A stretch of DNA of 55,263 nt, from NCBI RefSeq assembly GCF_009192945.1, contig NZ_NSET01000087.1, positions 1-55,263 of the forward strand, written 5' to 3'. This stretch comes from Xanthomonas maliensis (GTDB lineage Bacteria > Pseudomonadota > Gammaproteobacteria > Xanthomonadales > Xanthomonadaceae). This document shows positions 1-11,100 of the stretch, in pieces. A model generated the notes under the pieces. That model saw only the letters and a program-made list of their open reading frames with translations. It was not told where the DNA came from and did not search any database. Positions within the stretch are counted from its first letter, which is position 1; every line of letters begins with the position of its first letter. The position numbers and the translations under genes are program-made.

Positions 1-204
1 CGGCTGCTCGCTACGTTTTGTCAGCCGCTCTAAGGCGCCCTTGCCGGGTGCCGCCGGTCGGCGCTTCGGCGCCAGCGGCGTTCGGTCGCCTGGGCGACGC
101 CAACCGCTGCGATTGCTCCGATCGAGTCATGACACCCTGCTGCCAGCGCTGCGCTGGCACCGCGTCGCAGCGTCGATGCGATACCAGCACGCTGGCGGCA
201 GCAC
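1..204. other. Left-edge non-coding flank
   Basis: No convincing gene lies here; the open frames are short, arginine-rich and mirror one another. Just past the stop of the S53 peptidase gene is a perfect inverted repeat, TGCCAGCG-CTG-CGCTGGCA, at 141-159. It could end the minus-strand transcript, but no T-run follows it on that strand, so a terminator call would be weak. The neighbouring gene to the left is outside the window. Confidence 0.4.
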
Positions 205-1734
205 TCAGTCTGGCCGCAGCCAGGCCGTCAGGCGCGCTCCGTCCGGGACGCCGAGTCCGGTCGCGGCATCCCATCCGGTGGACGCGCGGAAGCCGCCGTT
301 GTCGCCGTCGACGATGTCGCCGAAGGCGTCTGGCCGTCCATACAGGCGCGGCACCACGAACGCTGGCGGCATGCGATTGGCGCCGTAGATGCGTGCCAGC
401 AAGGCCGCCCAGAGCGGTGTTGCGGCGCTGGTGCCGCCCATGACCGACGGCTCTCCGTTGATCGACAGCGCATAGCCGGTCCGGCCGTCGGCATTGGCTG
501 CCACATCGGGCAGGCCGCGCCTGCGCAGCGGTTGCGACTGCCGATGTTCGTCGGTCAGCCGCAGACCCTCCTGCCAGCCAGGACGCGCAAAGAAGCGGCT
601 TGGCCCACCGCCCCCCTTGGACCATCCCGACTCGCTATCGGGTCGCGCCTGCGTGCCGCCGCAGGCCAGTACGAACGGGCTGGACGCGGGGAAGCACACG
701 TTCAACCCGGGTTCGCCGTCGCTGGCACCATCGTCGCCGGTGGCGACGCACACGGTGATCCCCAGCAACGCGGCCGCCTGGAAGGCGCTGTCGTAGGCCT
801 GGCGCGACTGCGGTGTCCACTGCGATTCGGTGTACCCCCAGCTGATGCTGATGATCCCCGGCGCATGCTCGCGGTCGTGGATGGCGGCGTTGATCGCCTC
901 CAGGAATCCGTTGTCGGTATTGGGGGCGAAATACGCCACCAGCTTGGCGCCGGGTGCGAGCGCGCCGGCGATCTGCAGGTCCATCTGCGCCTCGATATCG
1001 CCGTCGTCATCGCCGCTGCCGGGGGCGTTGCTGCCGCCCGGCAATAGCACGTCGACCACGCTGGGCATGGACAGGCCGAGCTGGGCGAAGAAGGCGGCCA
1101 TCTGTGCGCGTCTGTAACCGCCGCCCAGCATGATGATGCCGATGCATTGGCCATGCCCGTCGTGGTCGGGAAAGCCATACCGCTGCGCCAGCTGTGGCGG
1201 TGTGTACTGCGCGATCGCCGTTTCTTCCGCCGCTGCCTTTGCCTGCGCGATCGTGGTCACCGGCGGGGTCTGCGCCTGCCGACGTGCATCCAGCCCGAGC
1301 ACGGCGGTGACGATGCCATCGAGCGCCTGCGGGATCGAGACCGGGCCGATGCGGCCACGGTACTGCTGCTCGCCGCGCACGTAGCGATGCAACTGCACCT
1401 GGAAGGCCGCTTCGCATTGCTGCACGGTGCCTTCCAGGCTCACGCTACCGCTGTCGGCATGCACGCGCTCGACCGTCAGGCCGTAGCTGGCGGCGAAGTC
1501 CACGACTGCCTGCAGATCGGCGGCGCTAGCCGCGCAGCGGGTGCTGAATTGTGCGCGCGTCAGCGCTTGCGCACGCGTGCCGGCCCGCACCTGCAGCAAG
1601 GCCGCCGCGGCCGCATCGAGTGCCGGCCGGCGCACCGTCAGCAGCACGCGCAGGCGCTCGTCGCGCGGCACGCTGCCGGCGTCCAGACTGGCCGGTGCGG
1701 CCTGACGCTCACTGCCGACGAGTACGGTATGCAT
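205..1734 (-). CDS. S53 family (sedolisin/kumamolisin-like) serine-carboxyl endopeptidase
   Basis: A 509-aa acid-active endopeptidase of the sedolisin family. The N-terminal ~190 residues look like the inhibitory prodomain, followed by the subtilisin-fold catalytic domain. The catalytic set is visible: E248 and D252 (spacing of four, as in kumamolisin) and S436 in the motif GGTSAATP. An oxyanion Asp candidate sits in GDDGASDG. The C-terminal stretch around FGDIVDG and STGWDAATGLG is the calcium-binding end typical of the family. The open frame runs 130 codons further upstream, but 1734 is preferred because a GGAG box lies about 9 bases before it and the upstream residues are unlike a protease. 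No classical signal peptide is evident, as in several bacterial sedolisins. It is transcribed away from the glycosidase locus and may help degrade plant wall protein; that role is inference. Confidence 0.87.
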   Translation of the reverse strand: MHTVLVGSERQAAPASLDAGSVPRDERLRVLLTVRRPALDAAAAALLQVRAGTRAQALTRAQFSTRCAASAADLQAVVDFAASYGLTVERVHADSGSVSLEGTVQQCEAAFQVQLHRYVRGEQQYRGRIGPVSIPQALDGIVTAVLGLDARRQAQTPPVTTIAQAKAAAEETAIAQYTPPQLAQRYGFPDHDGHGQCIGIIMLGGGYRRAQMAAFFAQLGLSMPSVVDVLLPGGSNAPGSGDDDGDIEAQMDLQIAGALAPGAKLVAYFAPNTDNGFLEAINAAIHDREHAPGIISISWGYTESQWTPQSRQAYDSAFQAAALLGITVCVATGDDGASDGEPGLNVCFPASSPFVLACGGTQARPDSESGWSKGGGGPSRFFARPGWQEGLRLTDEHRQSQPLRRRGLPDVAANADGRTGYALSINGEPSVMGGTSAATPLWAALLARIYGANRMPPAFVVPRLYGRPDAFGDIVDGDNGGFRASTGWDAATGLGVPDGARLTAWLRPD

Positions 1735-2181
1735 GGATGTGGATCTCCATCGAGCTAGGGATGATGTGTTGACCGCAATCGCCGCGCCGCCGACAGCTGG
1801 GGTGGCAGCGACATCATGTTGCAGATTGCTTGCGCCGCATGCCATGCCCATTGAATGCGCCGGCGCGCCAGCCTGCGGCACGCTCAGGTGCCTGTTCGCT
1901 CGCGGTGCGAAGCGCCTCTGAAACGAACGCGGCTGCGTTGGTCTGGCAGTTGGCCAGCGCGCCGCCAGGCCAGGGTGGCGATGCGCTGCCTCAGATCCTG
2001 CGACAGCGGATCGCGTTGCAGGTCTGCCAGCACGCCGATGCAGCGTCGAACACGGCGCTGACGCATGCCGTCGCCAGCAGCGTTCTGTATGCCGATTTCC
2101 GCATCTGTCTGCGACAGCAGCCACAAGACGGTGCAGACCGCCTCACGCACCATGCCAGACAGATCATTGAGGGGCGCGACG
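1735..2181. other. Divergent intergenic region
   Basis: This 447-bp gap separates the leftward S53 gene from the rightward Tat-exported hydrolase and should hold both promoters. Two mirror-image open frames, about 1884-2153 on the minus strand and about 1830-2181 on the plus strand, share codon boundaries. Neither has a good ribosome binding site or a recognisable motif, so neither is called. I see no clear sigma-70 boxes or operator. Confidence 0.4.
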
Positions 2182-4539
2182 ATGGACCGCAGGACTTTTC
2201 TGCGTCAGGGGATAGCGGCCACTGCCGCGGTCGGCACCGGCGCCATGCGGGCGGTGCCGGCCAGTGCCGACTCGCCCACGGCGCTGCGGCCGCTGGCCGA
2301 ACCGCGCCTGCAGCCGGCGTTGCCGGTGGCCGAGCTGGGACCGGCGGTCTGCAGTTTTCGGCATCTGCAACAGGACTGGACCGTCCACGAGCCGCTCGAT
2401 GATCCGCAGGCGCCACTCACGTTGCGCACCGCCGCCGGCACGGTGCGCCTGGGCAAGCGCACCGAGCCGGCCTATCCGGCTGCAGGCACGCCGTACTTCG
2501 GCCTGTCGCTGGCCGAGGTGGCGATGGCCGATGCCGACCTGCTGGCCGACCGTCTGTTGCGCAATGGCGACCCTGACGAGCAGCAAGTGCGCGATGTCGC
2601 GCCCGCGCCTGCATCGCTGCTCGACCCCAAGGACAACGGCGGGCGTTGGCCATGGACCAGCTTCGTCGGCACGCGCGAAGCCCTGGATACCATGCCGATC
2701 CTCCCCAATGGCCGCAGCCGCACGGCGCGACCGGAGCAGGCCTTCGCCGAGCTGGGCGAGCAGGCGCTGATCCAGCGGCGCGAGGAGGGCATGCTGGGCG
2801 GCTGGCTGCCGGCGGTGCGCAAGGTCATGCGGCCGCAGGGCCAGCCCGACACCTGGTACGAGGTGCTGGTGTTCGCCGATGTGCGTGCCAGCGATCGCTT
2901 TGTCGTCCAGACCTGGCACCGCACGATGAAGGTCAAGGCCGGTGCGGTGGTGGCGGCGCACTACACCCATAGCTATCCGCGCTTCGCGCCTGCGCGCGAG
3001 CCGGCCAGTCCCGAACAGTTCTACACGGCGCTGCTGGATTTCGTCGGCTACTGGCAGCAGGCGCTGGAAGGCACCGTGCAGGCGCAGCTGCCCGATGCCA
3101 GTTGGAACGACATGGCGCAGTTCGCCTTCGCGCGCGAGCTGGTGGTGCGCCCGGGCGGCGACTACCCCAAGTACGGCGCGGTGGATCGCGACTACTACGG
3201 CAACGAGTACGACGGCTTCCAGGACACCTTCACCAGCTCCCTGTACGCCAACCTGGAGTGGGGACGCTTCGCCCAGGCGGCGGCGGTGCTGGACAATTAC
3301 GTCGATGGCTTCGTGCAGGACAACGGCCTGCCCAATATGCGCGGCCCGGAAGTCGGGCAATGCGGTCTGACCTTGTCGTTGTTGACGCGCTATCTGCGCT
3401 ACACCGACGATGCCGCGCGCCTGCGGCGCTGGTTGCCGAAGATCGCCGCCATCGCGCAAGTGCTGTGCGATCTGCATGATCAAGCGCTGGCATTGCCGGC
3501 CGATGTGCCCGGTCACGGACTGCTGCATGGCTGGAACGAGTCCGATGCCTGCCTGTTTCCCGATCCGTCGCTGTGGTGGAAGCCGTACTACGCCAATAGC
3601 GCGTTGGCGATCCGCGGCTGGGAGGACATTGCCCAGGTGTGGACCACGCTCGGCGGCCAGCCCGCCGTGGCCGCTGGCTGGCGCGCGCGCGCCGGCCGGC
3701 TGCGCAAACGGCTGGAGATCAGCCTGCGTGCGAATGTGCGCCGCGATCTCTCGCCGCCCTATGTCGGTCCCCTGCCTGGCATGCGCCTGACCTTCCGCCA
3801 GTCGCTCACGCAGGAAAAACCGAGCGAGCAGCAGTGGCCGCATCGCGCCTACGCCGAATTGCTGCAGGCCGACGTGCTGCCGGCGGACCTGGCCCACCTG
3901 GTGATCGATTGCGTGCGCGGCCATGGCGGTACCAGTCTCGGCGTGGTCGCCAATATCGCGCCACCCGATCCCGGCAGTCGCGATCTGCTGGGCTTCATCT
4001 CCTACGGCTATGCGCAGCAGCTATTGCGGCTGGATCGCATCGAGGAGTATCTGCTGTTTCTCTATGCGCACCGCTACCAGGTGCATACGCGCGGTAGCTG
4101 GACGGCGGGCGAGGTCAGTGGCATCACCGGCGGCATGCCGTTGTTCTGCATGCCGGCGCAGTTGACCATTCCCTTGCTGCTGCGCTGGATGTTGGTCAGC
4201 GAAGATGGCGCCGGCGAGCAACTGTTCCTGGCGCGCGCGCTGCCGCGGGCCTGGCTGGCGAGCGGCGCGCCGATCGGGATGGTGAATGCACCCACGCGCT
4301 GGGGCCCGCTGAGCTGGAGCTTGCGCGCCGATACCGCCGCCGGCCGCATCGACGGACAGGTGCAGTTGCCCGAGCGTGCGCCCAAGCAAAGCTGGCTGAC
4401 GCTGCGGGTCCCGGCAGGTACGCGCTTGCAGCGCGTGACGGTTGACGGCAAGGCGGCCCGCCTGCAGGGCCCGCATGCGGATCGGATCGCGTTGCCGCGC
4501 GGCACAGCGCTGGTGAACGTGCAGGCGTGGTATCGCTGA
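2182..4539 (+). CDS. Tat-exported (alpha/alpha)6-barrel-like glycoside hydrolase, family unassigned
   Basis: A 785-aa protein starting with the twin-arginine signal DRRTFLRQG, a hydrophobic Ala/Gly stretch and an ASA-type cleavage site, so it should be exported folded. A GAGGGG box 8 bases upstream sets the start; the frame opens 39 codons earlier without one. The middle (about residues 310-700) is helical with repeated aromatic/Asp-rich segments such as FQDTFTSSLYANLEW and HGLLHGWNESDAC, resembling six-hairpin glycosidases. The C-terminus is a small beta-rich domain (SWLTLRVPAGTRLQRVTVDG), as often seen behind such barrels. I cannot name a GH family or assign catalytic residues safely. Its position at the head of an arabinofuranosidase locus suggests it trims another linkage of the same plant glycan. 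Confidence 0.7.
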   Translation: MDRRTFLRQGIAATAAVGTGAMRAVPASADSPTALRPLAEPRLQPALPVAELGPAVCSFRHLQQDWTVHEPLDDPQAPLTLRTAAGTVRLGKRTEPAYPAAGTPYFGLSLAEVAMADADLLADRLLRNGDPDEQQVRDVAPAPASLLDPKDNGGRWPWTSFVGTREALDTMPILPNGRSRTARPEQAFAELGEQALIQRREEGMLGGWLPAVRKVMRPQGQPDTWYEVLVFADVRASDRFVVQTWHRTMKVKAGAVVAAHYTHSYPRFAPAREPASPEQFYTALLDFVGYWQQALEGTVQAQLPDASWNDMAQFAFARELVVRPGGDYPKYGAVDRDYYGNEYDGFQDTFTSSLYANLEWGRFAQAAAVLDNYVDGFVQDNGLPNMRGPEVGQCGLTLSLLTRYLRYTDDAARLRRWLPKIAAIAQVLCDLHDQALALPADVPGHGLLHGWNESDACLFPDPSLWWKPYYANSALAIRGWEDIAQVWTTLGGQPAVAAGWRARAGRLRKRLEISLRANVRRDLSPPYVGPLPGMRLTFRQSLTQEKPSEQQWPHRAYAELLQADVLPADLAHLVIDCVRGHGGTSLGVVANIAPPDPGSRDLLGFISYGYAQQLLRLDRIEEYLLFLYAHRYQVHTRGSWTAGEVSGITGGMPLFCMPAQLTIPLLLRWMLVSEDGAGEQLFLARALPRAWLASGAPIGMVNAPTRWGPLSWSLRADTAAGRIDGQVQLPERAPKQSWLTLRVPAGTRLQRVTVDGKAARLQGPHADRIALPRGTALVNVQAWYR

Positions 4540-5094
4540 GGTGGCGTAGAGCGCGATGACAACGCCCAGCTGACGCGCCGGAGTGCGGGCCGTGGGCGGT
4601 GCCGTCATCGGCGCAACGCCGACGTGCGATCGAGTGCAACAGCTTGCGTGCTGCCGTCCAACGCAACGGCGCTGCACAGCGCCGATGGCATCAGGCCTCG
4701 CTCCACGTCTGCCGCAAGCGAATCGGTTCCCTGGGCAACCGCTGCCCGGCTGCTATGTGTAGGTGACATGGTCTCTTGTGGATTGCTGGCATGCGATGCC
4801 GTTCGGGCGTCGTGCGGATGCAGCTAGCGAGCCCAAGCACGCGGACTTCCGCACGCCAGCCGGATAAATTCGTCAAGACGGGGCCGTGGCGTTGCCGCAA
4901 GCTTTTTTCTGCGTCATCCCTCCGTGATCGGATGGCGTGCTCTCCAGGGGAGCGTTCTTGCATCTGGTGAAACCTGCCGTCTTCGCACGCCAGGGCATGT
5001 CTTGCTGTCGGATCATCTTCGAACTTGCGCTGTCGCAGCGCGGCTGGGCTGTGCTTGCCCACCGCCCACTACCGTCAATTGCCAAGGACTCACG
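4540..5094. other. Long leader/promoter region of the first TonB receptor
   Basis: This 555-bp stretch contains no convincing gene. It carries the palindromic core CGTCAAGACG at 4871-4880, preceded by AAATT. The same core, preceded by AATT, sits at a similar distance in front of the second TonB receptor of the locus (16827-16838). The length of the gap suggests a substantial 5' untranslated leader or a regulatory region. Confidence 0.5.
4871..4880. promoter_or_regulatory. Candidate operator, copy 1 (CGTCAAGACG)
   Basis: CGTC-AA-GACG is an inverted repeat about 215 bp upstream of the TonB receptor start at 5095. It is shared with the second receptor of this locus, where it is extended to GCGTC-AA-GACGC. 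The sharing is seen in the sequence; a regulatory role is inferred. Confidence 0.35.
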
Positions 5095-7911
5095 ATGCTG
5101 CAGAGCCGCCGTGCACGTGTATCACCCGACCCTCGCCAGCGGACGACTGTCCTGGTCACTGCGATCCTGCTGTGCCTGTCGTTGGGTGCACCGCAGGCGC
5201 AGGCGCAGCAGAATGCCGTATCCGACGATGAGACGACGCAGACGCTGGAAGGGATCACCGTCACCGGCACCCATCTGCGCCGCGTCGATGCGGAAACCGC
5301 CAGTCCCTTGATCGTCATCGACCGTCAGCGGATCGAAGACAGCGGCCAGAACACGCTTGGCCAGTTGTTGCAGCAGATGCCGGCGATGGCCGGCTTCATG
5401 CCGGGGCCTGCACTCAACTCCGGCTTCAGTCATGGCCGCGCGCTGGTGTCGCTACGCAATCTCGGGCCCGAGCGCACCCTGGTCCTGGTCAACGGCCATC
5501 GCATGGCCGGGCCTGCCAGCAGCGTGGCATCGGCGCCGGGCGTGGACGTCAATGCGATTCCGGCGGCAATGGTCGAGCGCGTGGAGGTGCTCACCGACGG
5601 CGCCTCGTCGGTCTATGGCTCCGATGCCATCGGCGGGGTGATCAATATCATCCTCAAGGACAAGTACGACGGCCTGGCGCTGACGGCCGACTACGCGCAG
5701 AGCACGCATGGCGATGCCAATCGCCGCAGCCTGGGGCTGGAATGGGGCAAGCATTGGGAGCGTGGCGGGGTGATCCTGGGCCTGAGCCACAATTCGATGA
5801 ACCCGGTGTTCAATCGCGACCGCAGCTATGCGGCCAAGGACGTGGTCTTCCTCGATGGCCGGGTCAGCGAGGTGCGCGGCGCCAATACCCGCGCGTTCCT
5901 GACCGATGGGCGGGTGCTGACGCCGGTGGCTGGCGTCGCGCCGGGGCCGGTCGGCGAAGATGCCTTCCGCACGTACAATCGCGCCACCGACAGTTACAAC
6001 GTCTACGACACGCAGTACCTGATCACCCCGATCGATCGTACCAACGTCTCGCTGCACGGCAGTTTCGATCTGACCCCTGCGGTGCAGGCCTATGTGGATG
6101 CTTTCTGGACGCGCAGCAAGACCGTCTCGCGGCTGGATGCCTACGGCCTGGAAATGCAGGACGCGGTGGACAACTACTACAACCCGTTCGGCGATCAATT
6201 GGACGCCTACTATCTGCGCTCCCCGCAGGCCAATACCCGCGTCTACACCTCCACCATGTTCCAGACCAACATCGTTGCCGGTCTACGCGGGCGCGTCGCC
6301 GATAGCAGCTGGCAGTGGGATGCGGCAGCCGGCTATGCGAACTACAAGGACACCTTGGTGCGCACCGGGTTCTCGGTCACGTCCAAGTTGAACAACGCCG
6401 TCGGCGCCTCGTTCCTGGACAGCGATGGCGTGGTCAAATGCGGCGCGCCCGGTGCGGTGATCGCCGGCTGTACGCCGATCAACGTCTTCAATCCCAACGA
6501 TCCGGCCACCATCGCCGCATTGCGAGGTACCCAGCTGGCGGTGGATCTGATCGACAAGAGCCAGATGCGCTTTGCCGACATCAGCGCCAATGGCGATCTG
6601 TTCAAGCTGCCTGCCGGAATGGTGCAGGCGGCGGTCGGCCTGGTCTATCGCACCAACAAGTTCGCCCAGGGCACCAGCAGCGCGGTCGCCGCCGCCGATG
6701 CCGATGGCAATTGCGACTATAACGACGGCTGCATCCTGCGACAGGGGCACGACGAATCGGTGCGCGAAGCATATGCCGAACTCTTGGTGCCGCTGCTGAA
6801 GGGTGCGCCGCTGGCCGACAGTCTGAATCTCAATCTCGGTTCGCGTTATTCCAAGTACGATGCCTGGGGCAATACCACCAACAGCAAGGTAGCGATCGAA
6901 TGGCGGCCGATCGCCAATCTGCTGGTGCGCGCGACCGGCTCGCAGGTGTTTCGGGCGCCGGCCTTGGGCGATCTGTACGGCTCACCGTTCAACGGCGTGG
7001 TTGAGCCGAACGGCGATTTCAAGGATCCCTGTGACGGCTACGTCGGCAGTGGCAATCCTGCCTGCGCCAACGTCCGCGGCGATGGCAGTTTTGCCAATGC
7101 CGCCGAGTTCAAGGTGATCACCTCAGGCACCAACAATCTCGGCATCCGGCTCAAGCCCGAGCGCGGGCGTTCCTACAATGTCGGCCTGGTGTACGACCCC
7201 GAGCGTGTCGACGGGCTGTCGCTCAACCTCGACAGTTGGCGTGTCGTGCTGGATGACATGCTCTCGGGCGTCGGGCTGGAGACCGTGGTCGGCGCCTGCT
7301 TCACCGGGCAGGTGCCCGCCTTCTGCCCGCTGATCCAGCGCGATGCCAATGGCCAGCTGGTGCGGGTGTCGGTGCCGTTCGCCTACAACAGCGGCAACGT
7401 CGACATCCGTGGCTATGACAGCGGCATCCACTACCGGCTGACCGGTAGCGCCTGGGGCGATTTCACGGCTGGGCTGGATGCGACCTTCTTTTCCAGCTTC
7501 AGCTTCGCCGGCGACCCGCACAACTATGTCGGCGAGAATTCCAGCTGGGGCAACATGCCGCGCTGGCGGGCGGTGGCGAACCTGAGCTGGGATCGCGGGC
7601 CATGGCATGCCAGCTGGAACACCCGTTATCTGGGGCGTACTGTCAACGGCAGCCAGTATGAGAACTTCTGCCCCGACACCAACGCCGATGGCAGCTGCCG
7701 CTACTTCCGCATCGGTTCGGTGACCTATCACGACGCGTCGCTGAGCAGGAAGCTCGCCAGCCTGCACAGCACCTTGTCGTTGGGCGTGGATAACCTGAGC
7801 AATCGTGCCCCGCCGCGCTTCTACAGCTACTCCAACGCGGCCAACACCGATGCAACCACCTACGACACCTTGGGGCGCTATTTCTGGAGCCGGCTGCGGG
7901 TGGAGTTTTGA
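5095..7911 (+). CDS. TonB-dependent outer-membrane receptor (oligosaccharide uptake, inferred)
   Basis: A 938-aa receptor that would import a ligand across the outer membrane using TonB/ExbBD energy. Residues 1-40 form a signal peptide with an arginine-rich n-region ending near QAQAQQ. A TonB-box-like EGITVTGTHLRR follows, then the plug domain (about 60-180, with LVNGHRMAGPAS and SVYGSDAIGGVINI) and a long beta-barrel ending in the terminal phenylalanine of RLRVEF. An AAGGA box lies 7 bases before this ATG. It is clearly paralogous to the second receptor at 17082-19979 (same DTETANP/DAETASP opening and the same GLSLNLDSWRVVLDD type of segment). Being next to GH121, GH43 and GH127 genes, it most likely imports arabino-oligosaccharides or glycopeptides. 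Confidence 0.93.
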   Translation: MLQSRRARVSPDPRQRTTVLVTAILLCLSLGAPQAQAQQNAVSDDETTQTLEGITVTGTHLRRVDAETASPLIVIDRQRIEDSGQNTLGQLLQQMPAMAGFMPGPALNSGFSHGRALVSLRNLGPERTLVLVNGHRMAGPASSVASAPGVDVNAIPAAMVERVEVLTDGASSVYGSDAIGGVINIILKDKYDGLALTADYAQSTHGDANRRSLGLEWGKHWERGGVILGLSHNSMNPVFNRDRSYAAKDVVFLDGRVSEVRGANTRAFLTDGRVLTPVAGVAPGPVGEDAFRTYNRATDSYNVYDTQYLITPIDRTNVSLHGSFDLTPAVQAYVDAFWTRSKTVSRLDAYGLEMQDAVDNYYNPFGDQLDAYYLRSPQANTRVYTSTMFQTNIVAGLRGRVADSSWQWDAAAGYANYKDTLVRTGFSVTSKLNNAVGASFLDSDGVVKCGAPGAVIAGCTPINVFNPNDPATIAALRGTQLAVDLIDKSQMRFADISANGDLFKLPAGMVQAAVGLVYRTNKFAQGTSSAVAAADADGNCDYNDGCILRQGHDESVREAYAELLVPLLKGAPLADSLNLNLGSRYSKYDAWGNTTNSKVAIEWRPIANLLVRATGSQVFRAPALGDLYGSPFNGVVEPNGDFKDPCDGYVGSGNPACANVRGDGSFANAAEFKVITSGTNNLGIRLKPERGRSYNVGLVYDPERVDGLSLNLDSWRVVLDDMLSGVGLETVVGACFTGQVPAFCPLIQRDANGQLVRVSVPFAYNSGNVDIRGYDSGIHYRLTGSAWGDFTAGLDATFFSSFSFAGDPHNYVGENSSWGNMPRWRAVANLSWDRGPWHASWNTRYLGRTVNGSQYENFCPDTNADGSCRYFRIGSVTYHDASLSRKLASLHSTLSLGVDNLSNRAPPRFYSYSNAANTDATTYDTLGRYFWSRLRVEF

Positions 7912-8162
7912 GCGCCGACGCCGGTCGGTTCGCATTCGCTGGTTCGCATGCCTTTCGCCACGGCGCTGCGCGCACTGGCACGTTCGCTCGGTGCCGCAGC
8001 ACTTCGTGCCGGGCACGCCTCGCCAGTGCGGGCAATGAAGGTGAATAAGGCGGCATTGTGTGGATGGCGATGCAGTGGTGAAGAGCCGCAGTCGTCGATC
8101 GCGCGATGCGCGTTGGCACGCGAAGTGGGCGCGCCGTCCTGCATGCTCGATGGAATGGATGC

Positions 8163-11100
8163 ATGAGGGTCTTACGTTGGACGGCGTTTCTGGCGCGGCA
8201 TTTGCGCTGCGTGCATTGGTCCCGGCGCGCAGCTGCCACTGCGCTGTTCTGGACGTGCGCCCTGCTGGGCTGGCCACTGGCGCGCGCGCAGGAGGCGCCG
8301 GTCGCGCAACCCAATGCGATGATCGGCGAGCCGCTGTTCCATGGACAGGACCATCCGATGCCCGCCAGCGCAGTGCCGTTTGCGCCGGGAGGCCAACTGG
8401 CACGGATCTATGCGGCCGATGTCGCGCATGGGGCAGGGCAGGCACCGGGCAACGATTTCTGGATCGATCGCATGCTGGCCCGTGAAGGGACCGGCGGTGG
8501 TTTCGACGATCGCAACGACTGGCTGTTTACCCGTGGCCGCGCCGCGTATTTGGCCAATCACGCGCCGGATCAACCAGGCTTCGTCGGCAAAGTGGCGTAT
8601 TGGCATGCCACCAACTACGACGCGCTGTTCCACCTCCACGCCACGCTGGGCAAGCGTCATGTCCAATGGAAGGAGCGCGCGCAGCTGCGGCGGCAGACGC
8701 CGAGTTATTTCACGACGGTGTTCGAAGATGCCGGCGCCGGCGTGCGCATGCGGCTGGTCAAGTACATCACCGAGCAGAACGTGGCAGTCGCCAGCGTCGT
8801 GTTGTCCAGTCTGGATGGCGCGGCGCACACGGTATCGCTGCAAGCGACATCGCCGATCGCCCAGCACGCCGACGGCAATGAGCTGATCGGCGCATTCGAC
8901 GCCTACAACCACATCACGACGGTCTTCCCCCATCTGTCCGGCGATGGCTTCCATGTCGAGGGGGCGCGCCTGGTTCGCGATGTGGACATCCCCGCGCGCG
9001 GCGAGAGCGCGGCAATCAAGCTGCAGCTCGGCATGCTCACCCGCGAGTTGCCCGAGGCGCGTGCCGAGTACACGCGGATCGCCGCGCAAGCGCCGCAGCA
9101 GGCCTACCAACAGCATGTGGCCAGCTACAACCGTTGGTGGGTGGACAATCTGCCATACCTGGACACGCCCGACGAGAACATCAGCAAGAGCCTGTTCTAT
9201 CGCTGGTGGTTGCTGCGCTTCAACTTCCTCGATGCCAACGTCCCCGGTAACGACTACCAGTTCCCGGTTGCCATCGAGGGCGTGCTTGGCTACGACAATG
9301 CCATCGTGTTGACGGCCGGCATGTTCCTGGACGATCTGAAATACCTGCGCGATCCGCTGTATGCCTATGGCACCTGGCTCAGCGCGGGCGAGACCGCAGG
9401 CGGTGGCAAGTACACCGACAACCCTGGCTCGCCGGAAAACTGGTCCAATTCGTACGCGCAATACATCACCGCTGCCGCATGGCGGTCGATGCAGATCCAC
9501 GGCGGGCCGGCGGCGCTGGCGGGCAAGCTGGCGCGCTATGGCAGCGGTGACGTGGACGGCGTGCTGGCCGCCTACGATCTCAATCACAATGGGCTGATCG
9601 AGTACGACTGGGCGGCCATGACCGGCAACGACGCCGATGCGGTGTCGTTCGATTGGGCCGACCAGCACGGGCAGACCCGCATGGACCGCACCGAAAGCGC
9701 CTACGTCTACGCCAATGCGCAGGCGGCGGCGCAGGCCGCGACGCTCGCGGGCGATACCGCCACTGCGCAGCGCATGCAGGCCACCGCACGCCGCATCCGC
9801 AGGGCGGTGCTGGAGGTGTTATGGCAGGATCACAGCGATACTCCCGACTCGGTTGGACTGTACGGCGAGTTGCTCAAGCATCGCCAGGCCGACGGGCCGC
9901 GACTGGCGGTCGATTGGAAGGAAACCAACAACTACTATCCCTTCAGCGTGGGCTTGATGCCCAAGCAGGGCGATACCGACGACGACCCCAAGTATGTGCG
10001 GGCGTTGCGGCTGTTCGCCGACGCAGCGCAATACCCGCTGTTTCCGTTCTACACCGCCAACCAGGTGGACATGCAGGCGCGCGCCAGCGGCGCCGATGTG
10101 GGCAGCAATAATTTCTCCACCATCAACGCGACCGTGGCATTCCGGCTGTTCGGTTCGGCACTGCGCGATTACCCCAGCCCGTATTTGAACGCGCAGAGCT
10201 ACCGCAAGCTGCTGTACTGGAACGCCTGGGCACCCTATATCGATGGCGATAACCGCTATCCGGACCAGAACGAATTCTGGGCCAAGGGCAGTGCCAACAA
10301 CGGCGGCAAGATCGGCTATCGCTCCTGGATCCATCATACCCAGCTGGGTGCGACCAACTTCACCATGATCGAGGATGCGATGGGCTTGCGCCCGCGCAGC
10401 GATGGCAAGATCGAGCTGTATCCGATCGATATCGGCTGGGACCATTTCGCCGCCGACAATCTGCGCTATCGCGACCGCGATCTGAGCATCGTCTGGGATC
10501 GCGATGGCAGCCACTACGGTGGCCGAGTGCCGAAGGGCTATAGCGTCTATCTGGATGGTCGCCTGGCGTTTCGTGTGGATCGGCTGGCGCATGTGATCTA
10601 CGACCCGGCCAGCGGCCAGGTCAGCGCCGCGCCGGATGCGGTCAATCGCAACGGCGCCGTGCAGGTGCTCGACGCGCATCCTGCGCCCCTGGCGTCGATG
10701 ACGCAGGTGCCGTTTGCCGCCGACACACGGATCGCGCAGATCCTGGCCAAGGCCGGCGTGGATGTGACGTTGCCGCCGGCGCACAGTCGCAACCTTGCCG
10801 AGGGCGCACGTGTCAGCGCCAGCTTCGCCGCCGCCGGCTTGCCGGCGACGGCGGCGGTGGATGGCAGCACGGCGAGTACGCCGTTCTGGGGCACCGCGGG
10901 CTCGCCGTCGGCCAGCGACTGGATCGCGTTGGACCTGGGGGGCATGCGGAGCCTGGATCAGGTGGTGCTCTACTTCTATCGCAGCTCGTCGCCGGGCGGC
11001 GATCAGAATGGGTTTCCGTCCGGAACACTGCCTGGCTACGCGGCACCGTGGATCTACGCCGTGCAATATCAGGACGGCAGCGGCGAGTGGAAGAACGTTC

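Noticed and set aside
1735..2124. N-terminal extension of the S53 peptidase frame
   Set aside because: No ribosome binding site and no family similarity; the GGAG box before 1734 marks the start.
1884..2153. 89-aa minus-strand frame in the divergent spacer
   Set aside because: Codon choice is plausible, but a plus-strand frame shares the same codon boundaries and looks equally good; no binding site or motif for either.
2164..3924. 586-codon minus-strand frame opposite the Tat-exported hydrolase
   Set aside because: Low-complexity mirror frame; the plus strand has a Tat signal and a ribosome binding site.
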